Positions 27,550 through 36,349 of a DNA stretch of 36,349 nt are shown piece by piece (the stretch's first letter is position 1; each line of letters begins with the position of its first letter). The notes below the pieces were generated by a model, which worked only from the letters and a program-made list of their open reading frames with translations, had not been told where the DNA came from and did no database searches. Origin of the DNA: an uncultured Verrucomicrobiales bacterium (GTDB taxonomy: Bacteria > Verrucomicrobiota > Verrucomicrobiia > Verrucomicrobiales > Akkermansiaceae); contig CALFSW010000472.1 in NCBI GenBank assembly GCA_937916505.1, forward strand, positions 1 to 36,349. Direction: 5' to 3'. The position numbers and the translations under genes are program-made.

Positions 27550-29733
27550 ATGAAACCTCGTACAACACTCATTGCAAGTTTCGCTGCTCTATTGGCTTCA
27601 CCAATGGCCCAGGCCGACTTTTCCGGAGCCGTCATTGCTGACGAACCTTTGGTTTTTTATCGCTTCGAAGAAGATGCAGGAGCGACCACTCTTGCTGACT
27701 CCAGTGGAAATGATTTGAACATCGACTATTCAACCCCTTTGGGGACGACTGTTCTCGGTGAGAGTGCTGCGATTGGAAAAGGTGCCCTTTTCCAGGCCGA
27801 TGCTTCTATTTTTACGCCACTGATGTTGGACCCCTCCGTGGGTGATTTTACCATTGAGGCGGTTTTGAAACCGGACGCCACCCTTGGTGATGGTGTCCCG
27901 CTTGCAAACCAGGATGGCACGACCGGACCAGGTCGCAGTAATTTGGTAGTGAATGCCGCGAGCAATTATACCACCTTCTCGGGGGGCGCCACCACCAATT
28001 CAGGGGTGACCGCTTTGGCGGACAGCTTCGATCACGTTGTTTTGACTTATGATCAAAGTGCTTCGCTGGAAGCGGGGACGCCAACTTTTCGTTTTTACGT
28101 GAATGGTGAGGCTGCCGGAACCAGCGAGGTCATCCCGGAAGCGGCCAATGGGAATTGGATTATTGGTTCCAACAAGAATCAGGCGACGCAGTTTTTTGCT
28201 GGAATTCTCGACGAGATCGCAATTTACGACAAACGCCTTGATGATCCGGACGGAGATGGAGACGTGGCCGACTCGCGCGTCACGGCTCACTACAAAGGTT
28301 TTTTAGCGGACTCCGATACCTTGGTGACTTTGGCGAGCGACTTTGACTATCGCGATTCCGGTCAGAGCGCCGAATTGACTTGGTTGGTTTCCCCGGCACT
28401 GACTTCCCTGACGATCGACGATGGGAACGGGCCGCTTGATGTTCTTCCCAATACGACCGACTGCCTTGGTTCGCTGATTGTTTCCCCGACAGCCTCGACC
28501 ACCTACACCTTAACCGGAGTTGGCCCGGTTGGATCCGAATCGCTGGAAGTTCTGGTCACTGTCGATGAGCCCGCTGTGATTGATCGCTTTACGACAAGTA
28601 TCGACAATGTCCCCAAGGGCGGTGCGATCACCCTTTCCTGGCAGGTGACCAATGGAACCACGGTTGAAATTGACAATGGTGTGGGCCCGGTTGATCCCAT
28701 TTCCGGAAGTGTCGAAGTCGTGGTGGATGCCGACACGACCTACACGCTCAGTGCCACCAACTCGCAGGGGACTGAAACCGGGCAAGTGGTAATCTCCATC
28801 TTTACGGTGGATGATCCCACCCTGATCGCTCATTGGAAAGTGGGGGAAACTGCCGGAGAAACCGGTGGGACCACTCTCCTCGCGGAGACCGGGGAGATGT
28901 TCCATGGTAACTTTGTGGGAACGACAGCCTTCGACACGACGGATCCAGCACCGGTGCCTGGCGGCTCCACGGCATCCATTTCCTTCGACGGTGCAAACAG
29001 CTGGGTTGAAATCACCAACTTCACTGGAATCGGCGGAAGCGCGGCCCGAACCCTCGCATTCTGGTTCAAGGGAGGTGCGCAGACCAATAACCACGCAACC
29101 CTTGTTGGCTGGGGGACGGGAGGAACCACCAATCGATTTGATACCCGGATCAATACCGCGGGGATCGGACAGATCCGTACCGAGGTCGCTGGTTCGGGGA
29201 GCAATGCCACGACCACGATTACGGATGATGTCTGGCACCACTGTGCGGTGGTTGTCGATCCAAGCGTTGGAACGACGATCGGAGACATTCAATTCTACCT
29301 TGACGGGGTGTTGGATCCCCTGACGGTCTCAGGGGGGACCGCGATCAACACCACGACGACGAATCCTGTTCTGATTGGGTATTCACCGGGCATCGCAAAC
29401 CGCGCCCTCACCGGGAAGATGGATGACATTCGCATCTACAGCCGGGCGCTCACCGCGGCTGAGATTGAAGCCCTCATCACACCCCTTGATGTCACGCTTG
29501 AGATCACGGGAATCAGACGACTTGAAAACGGGTACGTGGAGCTCACCTGGACCGGTGCCCCCGGTGAGTATTTTCTTGAGTATTCAAGCGACCTGACCGG
29601 GGAGAGCTGGTCCGAGATCAGTGACAGTGAAGTCATTGAAGAGGGCCAAACTACAGCCACTTCTGTCGATGATTTTATCGCCCCCAATGCGGAGAGCACC
29701 AGGATCTTCTACCGCTTTAGGCCTGCCGAGTGA
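27550..29733 (+). CDS. Secreted LamG-domain protein, 727 aa
   Basis: A signal peptide (MKPRTTLIASFAALLASPMAQA) is followed by a LamG/concanavalin-like domain at about 30-260 (VFYRFEEDAGATTLADSSG, FAGILDEIAIYDKRL), two Ig-like beta-sandwich repeats at about 265-430 (each with the pattern S-x-TYTL), a second LamG domain at about 430-640 (LIAHWKVGE, DDVWHHCAVVV, GKMDDIRIYSRAL), and a C-terminal module ending IFYRFRPAE. Such proteins bind sugars or act as adhesins. I chose ATG 27550 because the frame upstream to 27403 overlaps the CotH gene and is a shadow. The 11-base gap from the CotH gene suggests an operon, so the two products may act together outside the cell. Confidence 0.85.
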   Translation: MKPRTTLIASFAALLASPMAQADFSGAVIADEPLVFYRFEEDAGATTLADSSGNDLNIDYSTPLGTTVLGESAAIGKGALFQADASIFTPLMLDPSVGDFTIEAVLKPDATLGDGVPLANQDGTTGPGRSNLVVNAASNYTTFSGGATTNSGVTALADSFDHVVLTYDQSASLEAGTPTFRFYVNGEAAGTSEVIPEAANGNWIIGSNKNQATQFFAGILDEIAIYDKRLDDPDGDGDVADSRVTAHYKGFLADSDTLVTLASDFDYRDSGQSAELTWLVSPALTSLTIDDGNGPLDVLPNTTDCLGSLIVSPTASTTYTLTGVGPVGSESLEVLVTVDEPAVIDRFTTSIDNVPKGGAITLSWQVTNGTTVEIDNGVGPVDPISGSVEVVVDADTTYTLSATNSQGTETGQVVISIFTVDDPTLIAHWKVGETAGETGGTTLLAETGEMFHGNFVGTTAFDTTDPAPVPGGSTASISFDGANSWVEITNFTGIGGSAARTLAFWFKGGAQTNNHATLVGWGTGGTTNRFDTRINTAGIGQIRTEVAGSGSNATTTITDDVWHHCAVVVDPSVGTTIGDIQFYLDGVLDPLTVSGGTAINTTTTNPVLIGYSPGIANRALTGKMDDIRIYSRALTAAEIEALITPLDVTLEITGIRRLENGYVELTWTGAPGEYFLEYSSDLTGESWSEISDSEVIEEGQTTATSVDDFIAPNAESTRIFYRFRPAE

Positions 29734-29868
29734 TCGATTCGTATTACGGGAAGAATTTGCAGAAGTCATCACGATGTTTGGTCGCGGTGGCTTTTTTGTG
29801 GAAATCTGCGTGAGTTCTCTTTTAAAACGATTCTCGCTTTTGTAGTCTGGGGAACCACTTTGAATTCC

Positions 29869-30771
29869 ATGAACTCTGAATCCAATCAGCATCAGCAGTC
29901 TCAAATTCCTCCAACGAATCAGCAGGGACAAGATCCTCCCGCGCAGGCTCCGGTTGTCGCCTTGGCACCACCACCCGGAGGTGGAGCCAAGCCCTGGATC
30001 ATCATGTCGATCCTCGTTGCCTTGATCGGGCTCGGCCTTTGGCTGGTCATGGGGATGAAGAAGGATGGGGAAGAGGAGCCGAACACAAAGAAGGAGGAAA
30101 AGGTGGAGAAGGCCGCCCCGCGGGCAAAGCCACGCGTGGCCGAGACAACGACCGAACGGCCATTGAAAAGTGAGATGGCAAACCTTTCTTCAAAGAATCG
30201 GGACGCCTTTCCAAAAAATGTCGGGCAATGGGTCAATCTTAAGGGCGAGATCCGTATCGGGGATAAAGATGGTGTCCTGATATTCAAGGATCCAGCCAAA
30301 ATGAGAGGCCAACTTGTCAAAGGCTCGGCAGAGCATCTCTCGGGAAAACTGGTCAAGGTAATTGGCTGGATGGTGTCCGGGGAAAAGATTCAGATTGATG
30401 GAATCTTTGACATCTCCGTGATTGATCCCATGGATTTGCTTCCAAAGAAAGACGTGTATACCTTGGCGGATGCCGAACAGTTGGTGAACTTGAGGAACAC
30501 GAAGGCAACCTTTAAAGGGAAAGTCGAAAGCGTGCGGGTTTCCAGTGACGAGAAAAAACTCTACCTGGTTTTTGAGGGGAGCAGCTATCAGTTCTATGGC
30601 AGTGGCTTGATCGAGAAGCTCGAGAAGAACGAAGTGACCGAAGAGGTCCTCAAGGAACTCATTGGTAAAACGATCAAGTTGAAGGGGAAGCTTGAGTATA
30701 AGAAAATGGAAAATGTGGAGCGAATTTCCATCACTTTCGAGAAGAAGGACGCCTACGAGATTGTCGAGTGA
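29869..30771 (+). CDS. Membrane-anchored protein with two OB-fold-like domains, 300 aa
   Basis: I do not recognise the family. The N-terminus is Gln/Pro-rich (to about residue 45), a membrane helix WIIMSILVALIGLGLWLVM follows at about 46-64, then a charged Lys/Glu linker, and a mostly beta C-terminal half. That half reads as two similar domains, near residues 105-195 (QWVNLKGEIRIGDKDGVLIF, LSGKLVKVIGWM) and 200-300 (ATFKGKVESVRVSSDEKKLYLVF, LIGKTIKLKGKL), both resembling small OB-folds of the bacterial-OB or tRNA-anticodon type. The start at 29869 is an ATG; a TTG at 29860 would add three residues. Its last 19 bases overlap the uvrA end. Confidence 0.6.
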   Translation: MNSESNQHQQSQIPPTNQQGQDPPAQAPVVALAPPPGGGAKPWIIMSILVALIGLGLWLVMGMKKDGEEEPNTKKEEKVEKAAPRAKPRVAETTTERPLKSEMANLSSKNRDAFPKNVGQWVNLKGEIRIGDKDGVLIFKDPAKMRGQLVKGSAEHLSGKLVKVIGWMVSGEKIQIDGIFDISVIDPMDLLPKKDVYTLADAEQLVNLRNTKATFKGKVESVRVSSDEKKLYLVFEGSSYQFYGSGLIEKLEKNEVTEEVLKELIGKTIKLKGKLEYKKMENVERISITFEKKDAYEIVE

Positions 30772-33700
30772 AGGGCCGCCTTTATGAAAGGAGCGGTGAC
30801 GGATTCCTTTGATTTGGCGACTTCTTCGGGAGTGCCTTTCGCGACGATGATGCCGCCCTTTGGCCCGGCTTCGGGGCCGATGTCGATCATGTGATCGGCC
30901 TCCGCGGCGAGATCCATGTGATGCTCGATGACGATGACGGTGTGTCCTTCGTCGACAAGGCGATGGAGGACGTCGGTGAGGCGGGCGACATCTTGTTGAT
31001 GGAGTCCGATGGTGGGCTCTTCGATGAGATAGAGGTTGGTGTTGACGGGGCCGACGTCGGTGATTTTTGGCCGGCCTTTTGTCAGTTGCGTGACGAGCTT
31101 GAGGCGCTGGGCTTCACCGCCGGAAACGGTGGGGGAAGGCTGGCCGAGGGTGAGGTAGCCCAAGCCGGTTTCGGCAAGAAGTTGGAGGGGTTTTTGGAGC
31201 TTGGGGTGGGCTGAAAAGAATTCGGCGGCGGTTTTGATATTGAGGTTGAGAATATCGCCGATGGTGAGGCCGTTGTAGCGGATTTCCAGCGTGGCTGGAT
31301 TGTAGCGATCGCCCAGACAGGCTTCGCAGTCGATCCAGGTGGTGGGGAGGAAGTCCATCTCGAGTTTGATCCGGCCGTTGCCCTTGCATTCGGGACATTG
31401 CCCTTCCTTGTTGTTGAAAGAAAAACGGGAAGCGGTGTAACCGCGCATGCGGGACTCGGGGAGTTGGGCGAAAAGGGCCCGGATGTGATCGAAGAGTTTG
31501 ACGTAGGTTGCGGGACAGGAGCGGGAGGTTTTTCCGATGGGTGATTGGTCGACTTCGTATCGGTATTTGAAGATGTCGAAGCCTTTCGCCGATTGGTAGT
31601 TGCCACTCTTTCCCTCGGTCATCGCTTCGGAAATACAGCCACGCATGAGCGATGATTTTCCAGAACCGGATACGCCGGTGAGGACGGTGAGACGACCGAG
31701 GGGGATTTCGACATCGATGTTTTTGAGGTTGTTGGCGGTGCAGCCCTTGAGTTGGAGCCAGTTCTTTTTGGCCTTGAGGATCTTGCGGCGTTGGCCCCGC
31801 GAGGGGTGGACGAGAGGATTCTTTAAAGCCTGAATGGTGGGGGAATTCGCACTACCGGCCTTCTTGGTGGGCTTGCCTTCGAAGACGATTTCTCCGCCTT
31901 CGACGCCGGCGCCGGGACCAAGGTCGATGAGGTGGGTTGCGGCCCTAATGGTGTCTTCGTCGTGTTCGACGAGAAGGAGGGAGTTTCCTTTTTCCTTGAG
32001 AGCTTGAAGGGTGCCGAGGAGAGCGGTGTTGTCCCGGGGATGAAGGCCGATGGTTGGTTCATCGAGAATGTAGAGCACGCCCTGGAGATTCGAGCCGAGT
32101 TGGGCGGCGAGGCGGATGCGCTGGGACTCGCCGCCGGAGAGGGTGGTGGCGGAACGGTCGAGCTGGAGGTATCCGAGGCCGACATGATCGAGGAATTCGA
32201 GCCGCTGGATGATCTCGGGAAGGATGTCACGGGAGATGGCGAGATCGCGTCCTTTGAACTTAAAGGCTTGTATGACGTCGCGGGCATTTTGGACGCTGAG
32301 AGCGGAAAGGTCGGGAAGCGATTGGCCGGCGATGAAAACGTGGCGGGAGGTTTCGCGGAGACGGGCACCGTGGCAGTCGGGGCAGATTTTTTGCTCTTCG
32401 GGATCGGCTTTGGCGGCGCGTTTTTCTTCGTGGATCTCGGCTTCGGCTTCGGAGTTGAAGCCTTTTGTGTCGAGTGTTCTTGTGGTGACATGGCCGTAGC
32501 CGCGGCAGGTTTTGCACCAGCCGCGAGGGGAGTTGAAGGAGAAGTGGTGAGGGTCGAGTTCTTCGAAGGATTCGCCGGTGGTTGGGGAAACACGGGCGGT
32601 GGAGAAGGTGTGGAGGTCGCCTTTTTCGGTGAGGACACGAAAGGTCCCTTTGCCGTATTGCAGGGCGATGGCGAGGTGGTCGTTGATCGTTTTGTCGCTC
32701 TTTGAAACGCTGGCGACGACGAAGTCGATGTCGTGGGCCTTGTGACGGGCGAGGGGTTGGAAGTCCGAGGTTGCGATGAGCTTGCCATCGATGAACATTT
32801 CCTCGAAGCCGGCCTTTCCGGCGGCGGCGGCATATTCCTTGTGGAAGCCTTTGCGGGCTTTGAGAACGGGGGAGAGGAGGCGAAGGGAGGTGTGTTTTTT
32901 GAGGAGCTTGCCGAGCTGTTCACCGATGGCTTCGGGGGTTTGTGAGATGACGGCTTCGCCGGACTGCGGGCAATGTTGAATGCCGAGCTTGGCATAGAGC
33001 AGGCGGAGGAAGTGGTAAATTTCCGTGACGGTGCCGACGGTGGATTTGCCGCCGCCACGAGAGATCCGTTGCTCGATGGCGACCGTGGGAGGGAGGCCGG
33101 TGATGAGGTCGAGGTCGGGTTTCTCCAGTTGGCTCGCAAATTGGCGGGCATACGGGGACATCGAGTCGAGGAAGCGACGTTGGCCTTCGGCAAAGATGAC
33201 GTCGAAGGCGAGAGTGGATTTCCCGGATCCGGAGAGCCCGGAGACAACGACAAATTCGTGGTGGGGAATGGTGACCTCGATGTTTTTGAGGTTGTGGTGG
33301 CGGAGTCCGTGAATGGCAATCTCGGGCTTGGAAACTGCGTGACGTGATTTGGGGGCTTTTTTTGAGGGGTTTGAGGCAGGAGGTGCGAGAGCCCGGCCGG
33401 TGTGGGTTTTCTTTTTGGCGAGTTGTTTCGGGGAACCTTCGAAGACGATTTGGCCGCCGTTTTGCCCGGCCTCAGGGCCAATCTCGATGACGTGGTCTGC
33501 GTTTTTGATGACGTCGGTCTGGTGTTCGATGACGAGGAGGGAGTAGCCAATGTCGACGAGGCGATGGAAGACGGTGAGGAGCTTTTCGATGTCGATGAAA
33601 TGAAGTCCGGTGGTGGGTTCGTCGAGGATCAGGAGGGAATTGACGCTGCCGCTGGTGGAGGTGAGGAGCTGGCAGAGTTTGAGGCGCTGGGCTTCGCCAC

Positions 33701-36212
33701 CGGAGAGAGTGTTGAGGGGTTGGCCGAGGCGGAGGTAGCCGAGTCCGGTCTCGGAGAGGGGTTGGAGGGCCTTGCGGGTTTTGGAGAGGAGGAGATTTTC
33801 GCGATTGGTGAGGCCTGCGATTTCCTCAAGGAAGGTGAGCGCTTCGGAAGCGGTCAGTTGGAGGAGGTCGACGACGGATTTCCCGTGGTATTTGTAGGCC
33901 TGGGCGGCGCGGGTGAAGCGGGTGCCCTGGCATTCCGGACAGGTGAGGTAGAGGTCGGAGAGGAATTGCATTTCGACCTTTTCGAATCCGTTGCCTGCGC
34001 AACGTTGGCAGCGGCCGGGGCCGGCGTTGAAGGAAAAGTAGCCGGGGGTGAGATCGTTGGCTTTGGCGGCAGGAGTTTGGGCAAGGAGTTGGCGGAGGTG
34101 TTCAAAGGCACCGAGAAGGACGGCGGGGGTCGACCGGGGGGTGCGGGAGAGGGGGGATTGGTCGATGAGTTCCACGCCATTGAGTTCGGCGATTCCAGTG
34201 ATCTCGCCCGGGGCGGGTTCATCATCGATCACGATGCCAAAGTGGCGGGCCAGATTGTTGTGAATGATGGGATGGGCGAGGGTGGATTTTCCCGAGCCGG
34301 AGACGCCGGTGAGGCAGGTGAAGACCCCGAGGGGAAGGTCGAGGGAGAGGTTGTGGATGTTGTTGGCCGAGGCCCGGCGGATTTCGAGGAAGGCTTTTGG
34401 TTTGCGGAGTTTTTTCGGCAGGGGGATTTGTTTTTTTCCGGAGAGGTATTCCAGGGTGGGGGAATTTGTGGACTTGGTCGTGTGAACGTTGCCCTGGAAG
34501 GTGATTTGGCCGCCGTGTTCGCCAGCTTGCGGGCCCATATCGATGAGATGGTCGGATTGGCGCATGACGGCTTCGTCGTGCTCGACGACAACGAGGGTGT
34601 TTCCCTTGTCGCGGAGGTCGTGCATGACCCTGGTGAGGCGGTCGATGTCGCGGTGGTGGAGACCGACGGTGGGTTCATCGAGGACGAAGAGAGTTTGGGT
34701 GAGGGCGGAGCCGAGGCAGGTGGTGAGGTTGACGCGGGCAATTTCGCCGCCGGAGAGAGTGCGCGCGGGACGGTCGAGGGTGAGGTAGCCGAGTCCGACC
34801 TCGGCGAGGTATTTGAGACGGGAGGTGATCTCGTTGAGAACGAGGTCGGTGGTCTTATCGAGGGGGGCGTGGGAAGTGGCGACGCCTTCGAAGAAAAAGA
34901 GGAGTTGGTCGAGGGGGATGTGCCAGAGATCGGGGAGGGTTTTCCCGAGGATTTTGAAGTGGAGGGCATCCGGTTGGAGGCGGGTGCCCTGGCAATCGGA
35001 GCACTCGGTGTAGGCCCGGTAGCGCGAGAGAAAGACGCGGACGTGCATCTTATAAGCCTTCGTTTCGAGCCAATCAAAGAATCCCTGGATGCCATACCAG
35101 CGTCCTTCCTGCCAAAGGGATTCGGATTGCTCGAGAGATGAGAGCGGGGACTTATTACTGCGTTCGCCGTACTTCACCCATCGTTGTTGATCGGGTTCAA
35201 GTTCGTTCCAGGGGGTGTTGGGGTTGATGCCGACCGCTTTACAATTTCGGAGGAGATCTCGTTGGCAGTCTTCCCCGCGCTCGCCCTGGAAAGGTTTGAC
35301 GGCTCCATCGCGAAGAGAGAGAAGGTGATTGGGAACCGCTTTGTCGAGATCGATACCAATGACCCGGCCGAAGCCGCGGCAATTGTTGCAGGCTCCAAGG
35401 GGGGAATTGAAGGAGAAGAGGGAGGAGGTGGGCTTGACGAGAGGGGACCAGGATGTTGTGAAATTTGAGATTTTGGATTTGAGATCCGAGGATTGAACAG
35501 ATGCCTTGCCTTTGCCCAGGGTGAGGGCTTGCTCGAAGGCCTCGGTGAGGCGGGATTTATTCCGGGAGGTCACCTTGAGGCGGTCCTGAATGATGAGGAC
35601 CTTGGTGGGAAGTTTTTTGAGGGTTGGCGGCGAGTCCGTCCGGATGACTTCACCGTTGAGGAAGATGCGGAGGTATCCTTGTGAATTTAAGAAAGGGAAG
35701 AGGTCTCCGGGCGAGGTGTCCGATGGGACGGGAATGGGGAAGAGGACGAGAATGGTCTCATCGGAGTGCTTCCCGAGGACGTTGGAGAGGATGGATTGGG
35801 GCGTGTCCGGTCGGACTTCTTCGCCGGTGGCGGGGTGATATCCTTTGGCGAGGCGGGGGTAGAGGAGTTTGAGGTAATCATTGACCTCGGTGAGGGTGCC
35901 GACGGTGGAGCGGGTGGTGCGGATGGTGTTCTTTTGCTCGATCGCGATGGCGGGAGGGATGCCGTCGATGCGGTCGACTTCCGGCTTGTCCATGCGGTCG
36001 AAGAACTGGCGGACATAGGGGGAAAAGGTTTCCACGTAGCGGCGCTGGCCTTCGGCGTAGAGAGTGTGGAAGGCGAGCGAGGATTTTCCGGATCCGGATG
36101 GCCCGGTGATCACGGTCAGTTTTCCGATTGGGATCTCGAGATCGAGGTTCTTTAAATTGTGCTGACGGGCACCTAGAATGCGTATTGAGTTGTCGGCAGC
36201 TTTTTTTGGCAC
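30753..36212 (-). CDS. uvrA: Double-length excinuclease UvrA, 1819 aa
   Basis: UvrA finds DNA damage for nucleotide excision repair. A normal UvrA is about 940 residues; this one holds two complete copies (about 1-965 and 975-1819), as in Chlamydiae. Each copy has two ATPases and two zinc-binding modules. Walker A motifs: GPSGSGKSS (37-45), GVSGSGKST (near 640), GLSGSGKST (near 990), GVSGSGKSS (near 1510). Zinc pairs: [10 protein letters not shown] with [17 protein letters not shown] with [18 protein letters not shown] with [18 protein letters not shown] with IDCEACLG. Signatures: [45 protein letters not shown]. The first is degenerate, and the last Walker B reads LIEEPT. The start is GTG with no clear ribosome site. 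Confidence 0.95.
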   Translation of the reverse strand: MPKKAADNSIRILGARQHNLKNLDLEIPIGKLTVITGPSGSGKSSLAFHTLYAEGQRRYVETFSPYVRQFFDRMDKPEVDRIDGIPPAIAIEQKNTIRTTRSTVGTLTEVNDYLKLLYPRLAKGYHPATGEEVRPDTPQSILSNVLGKHSDETILVLFPIPVPSDTSPGDLFPFLNSQGYLRIFLNGEVIRTDSPPTLKKLPTKVLIIQDRLKVTSRNKSRLTEAFEQALTLGKGKASVQSSDLKSKISNFTTSWSPLVKPTSSLFSFNSPLGACNNCRGFGRVIGIDLDKAVPNHLLSLRDGAVKPFQGERGEDCQRDLLRNCKAVGINPNTPWNELEPDQQRWVKYGERSNKSPLSSLEQSESLWQEGRWYGIQGFFDWLETKAYKMHVRVFLSRYRAYTECSDCQGTRLQPDALHFKILGKTLPDLWHIPLDQLLFFFEGVATSHAPLDKTTDLVLNEITSRLKYLAEVGLGYLTLDRPARTLSGGEIARVNLTTCLGSALTQTLFVLDEPTVGLHHRDIDRLTRVMHDLRDKGNTLVVVEHDEAVMRQSDHLIDMGPQAGEHGGQITFQGNVHTTKSTNSPTLEYLSGKKQIPLPKKLRKPKAFLEIRRASANNIHNLSLDLPLGVFTCLTGVSGSGKSTLAHPIIHNNLARHFGIVIDDEPAPGEITGIAELNGVELIDQSPLSRTPRSTPAVLLGAFEHLRQLLAQTPAAKANDLTPGYFSFNAGPGRCQRCAGNGFEKVEMQFLSDLYLTCPECQGTRFTRAAQAYKYHGKSVVDLLQLTASEALTFLEEIAGLTNRENLLLSKTRKALQPLSETGLGYLRLGQPLNTLSGGEAQRLKLCQLLTSTSGSVNSLLILDEPTTGLHFIDIEKLLTVFHRLVDIGYSLLVIEHQTDVIKNADHVIEIGPEAGQNGGQIVFEGSPKQLAKKKTHTGRALAPPASNPSKKAPKSRHAVSKPEIAIHGLRHHNLKNIEVTIPHHEFVVVSGLSGSGKSTLAFDVIFAEGQRRFLDSMSPYARQFASQLEKPDLDLITGLPPTVAIEQRISRGGGKSTVGTVTEIYHFLRLLYAKLGIQHCPQSGEAVISQTPEAIGEQLGKLLKKHTSLRLLSPVLKARKGFHKEYAAAAGKAGFEEMFIDGKLIATSDFQPLARHKAHDIDFVVASVSKSDKTINDHLAIALQYGKGTFRVLTEKGDLHTFSTARVSPTTGESFEELDPHHFSFNSPRGWCKTCRGYGHVTTRTLDTKGFNSEAEAEIHEEKRAAKADPEEQKICPDCHGARLRETSRHVFIAGQSLPDLSALSVQNARDVIQAFKFKGRDLAISRDILPEIIQRLEFLDHVGLGYLQLDRSATTLSGGESQRIRLAAQLGSNLQGVLYILDEPTIGLHPRDNTALLGTLQALKEKGNSLLLVEHDEDTIRAATHLIDLGPGAGVEGGEIVFEGKPTKKAGSANSPTIQALKNPLVHPSRGQRRKILKAKKNWLQLKGCTANNLKNIDVEIPLGRLTVLTGVSGSGKSSLMRGCISEAMTEGKSGNYQSAKGFDIFKYRYEVDQSPIGKTSRSCPATYVKLFDHIRALFAQLPESRMRGYTASRFSFNNKEGQCPECKGNGRIKLEMDFLPTTWIDCEACLGDRYNPATLEIRYNGLTIGDILNLNIKTAAEFFSAHPKLQKPLQLLAETGLGYLTLGQPSPTVSGGEAQRLKLVTQLTKGRPKITDVGPVNTNLYLIEEPTIGLHQQDVARLTDVLHRLVDEGHTVIVIEHHMDLAAEADHMIDIGPEAGPKGGIIVAKGTPEEVAKSKESVTAPFIKAALHSTIS

Positions 36213-36349
36213 GGGGCGAACTTAGCGTGGGGGTATCAAGGCGCAAGTGGATGCTCTTTATTCCTATCAGTCCTGATTCATAAACCCATTTGAGTCCAGG
36301 GCGTTTGGTTGGCTGGGCTATTCTTGGATGGGGGCTGCGGTTTTGATGA
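36213..36349. other. Terminal noncoding stretch upstream of uvrA
   Basis: These 137 bases carry no gene I can support on either strand. They should include the uvrA promoter on the minus strand. I see no LexA-like palindrome and no convincing -35/-10 pair. Confidence 0.4.

Noticed and set aside
31823-33550. 575-codon minus-strand frame inside uvrA
   Set aside because: Same strand, other frame of uvrA; Ser/Pro/Thr-rich low-complexity translation typical of a shifted frame.
33402-35141. 579-codon open frame on the plus strand opposite uvrA
   Set aside because: It is antisense to conserved UvrA sequence with all motifs; its translation is Glu/Gly/Val-rich with no domain, as expected from a purine-rich complementary strand.

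Overview
The window looks like a chromosomal segment of a Gram-negative bacterium of the PVC group, most likely Verrucomicrobiota and probably near Verrucomicrobiales. The evidence is a double-length UvrA of the kind known from Chlamydiae and their relatives, a PEP-CTERM anchored surface protein, secreted CotH/lamin-tail and LamG-type proteins with verrucomicrobial C-terminal regions, a secreted sulfatase, a full lipopolysaccharide toolkit and few Shine-Dalgarno sequences. The assignment is inferred from gene content; no rRNA or tRNA is present to confirm it. I see no insertion sequence, prophage or CRISPR array.

Layout. (1) 1-2603: two unassigned genes, the second membrane-anchored, and a secreted PQQ-type beta-propeller protein. 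(2) 2632-16984: a long lipopolysaccharide (LPS) and surface-glycan region. It holds the Kdo-pathway isomerase kdsD, an MsbA-like exporter, an operon of glycosyltransferase, O-acyltransferase and sulfotransferase, an operon of LTA-synthase-like phosphotransferase, Ttg8/WapQ-like kinase and WaaG-like glycosyltransferase, a FkbM methyltransferase coupled to a true WaaP, another LPS-kinase-like gene and an LpxL/HtrB-type acyltransferase. Four kinase-fold genes lie within about 6.6 kb, so the inner core is probably heavily phosphorylated. (3) 17075-18469: a secreted formylglycine-type sulfatase. (4) 18470-22744: dnaK, groES and groEL on one strand, with a sigma-54-like promoter candidate before dnaK, a strong hairpin and 8-bp repeats between dnaK and groES, and a textbook terminator after groEL. 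(5) 22862-30771: a PEP-CTERM protein with its own terminator, a 1304-residue CotH/lamin-tail protein, a 727-residue LamG protein and a 300-residue membrane-anchored protein. (6) 30753-36212: the double uvrA on the minus strand. The last 137 bases hold no gene I can support.

Working together. The genes in region 2 cover Kdo supply, lipid A acylation, core glucosylation, core phosphorylation, decoration with acyl, sulfate and phospho-alcohol groups, and flipping across the inner membrane. They are spread over at least five short transcription units on both strands rather than one operon. The heat-shock block is an independent highly expressed unit, as its C-ending codon use suggests. The least expected items are the four-kinase cluster, the chaperone control region, the possible frameshift at the end of the lipid A acyltransferase gene, and the altered ATPase motifs in the double UvrA.
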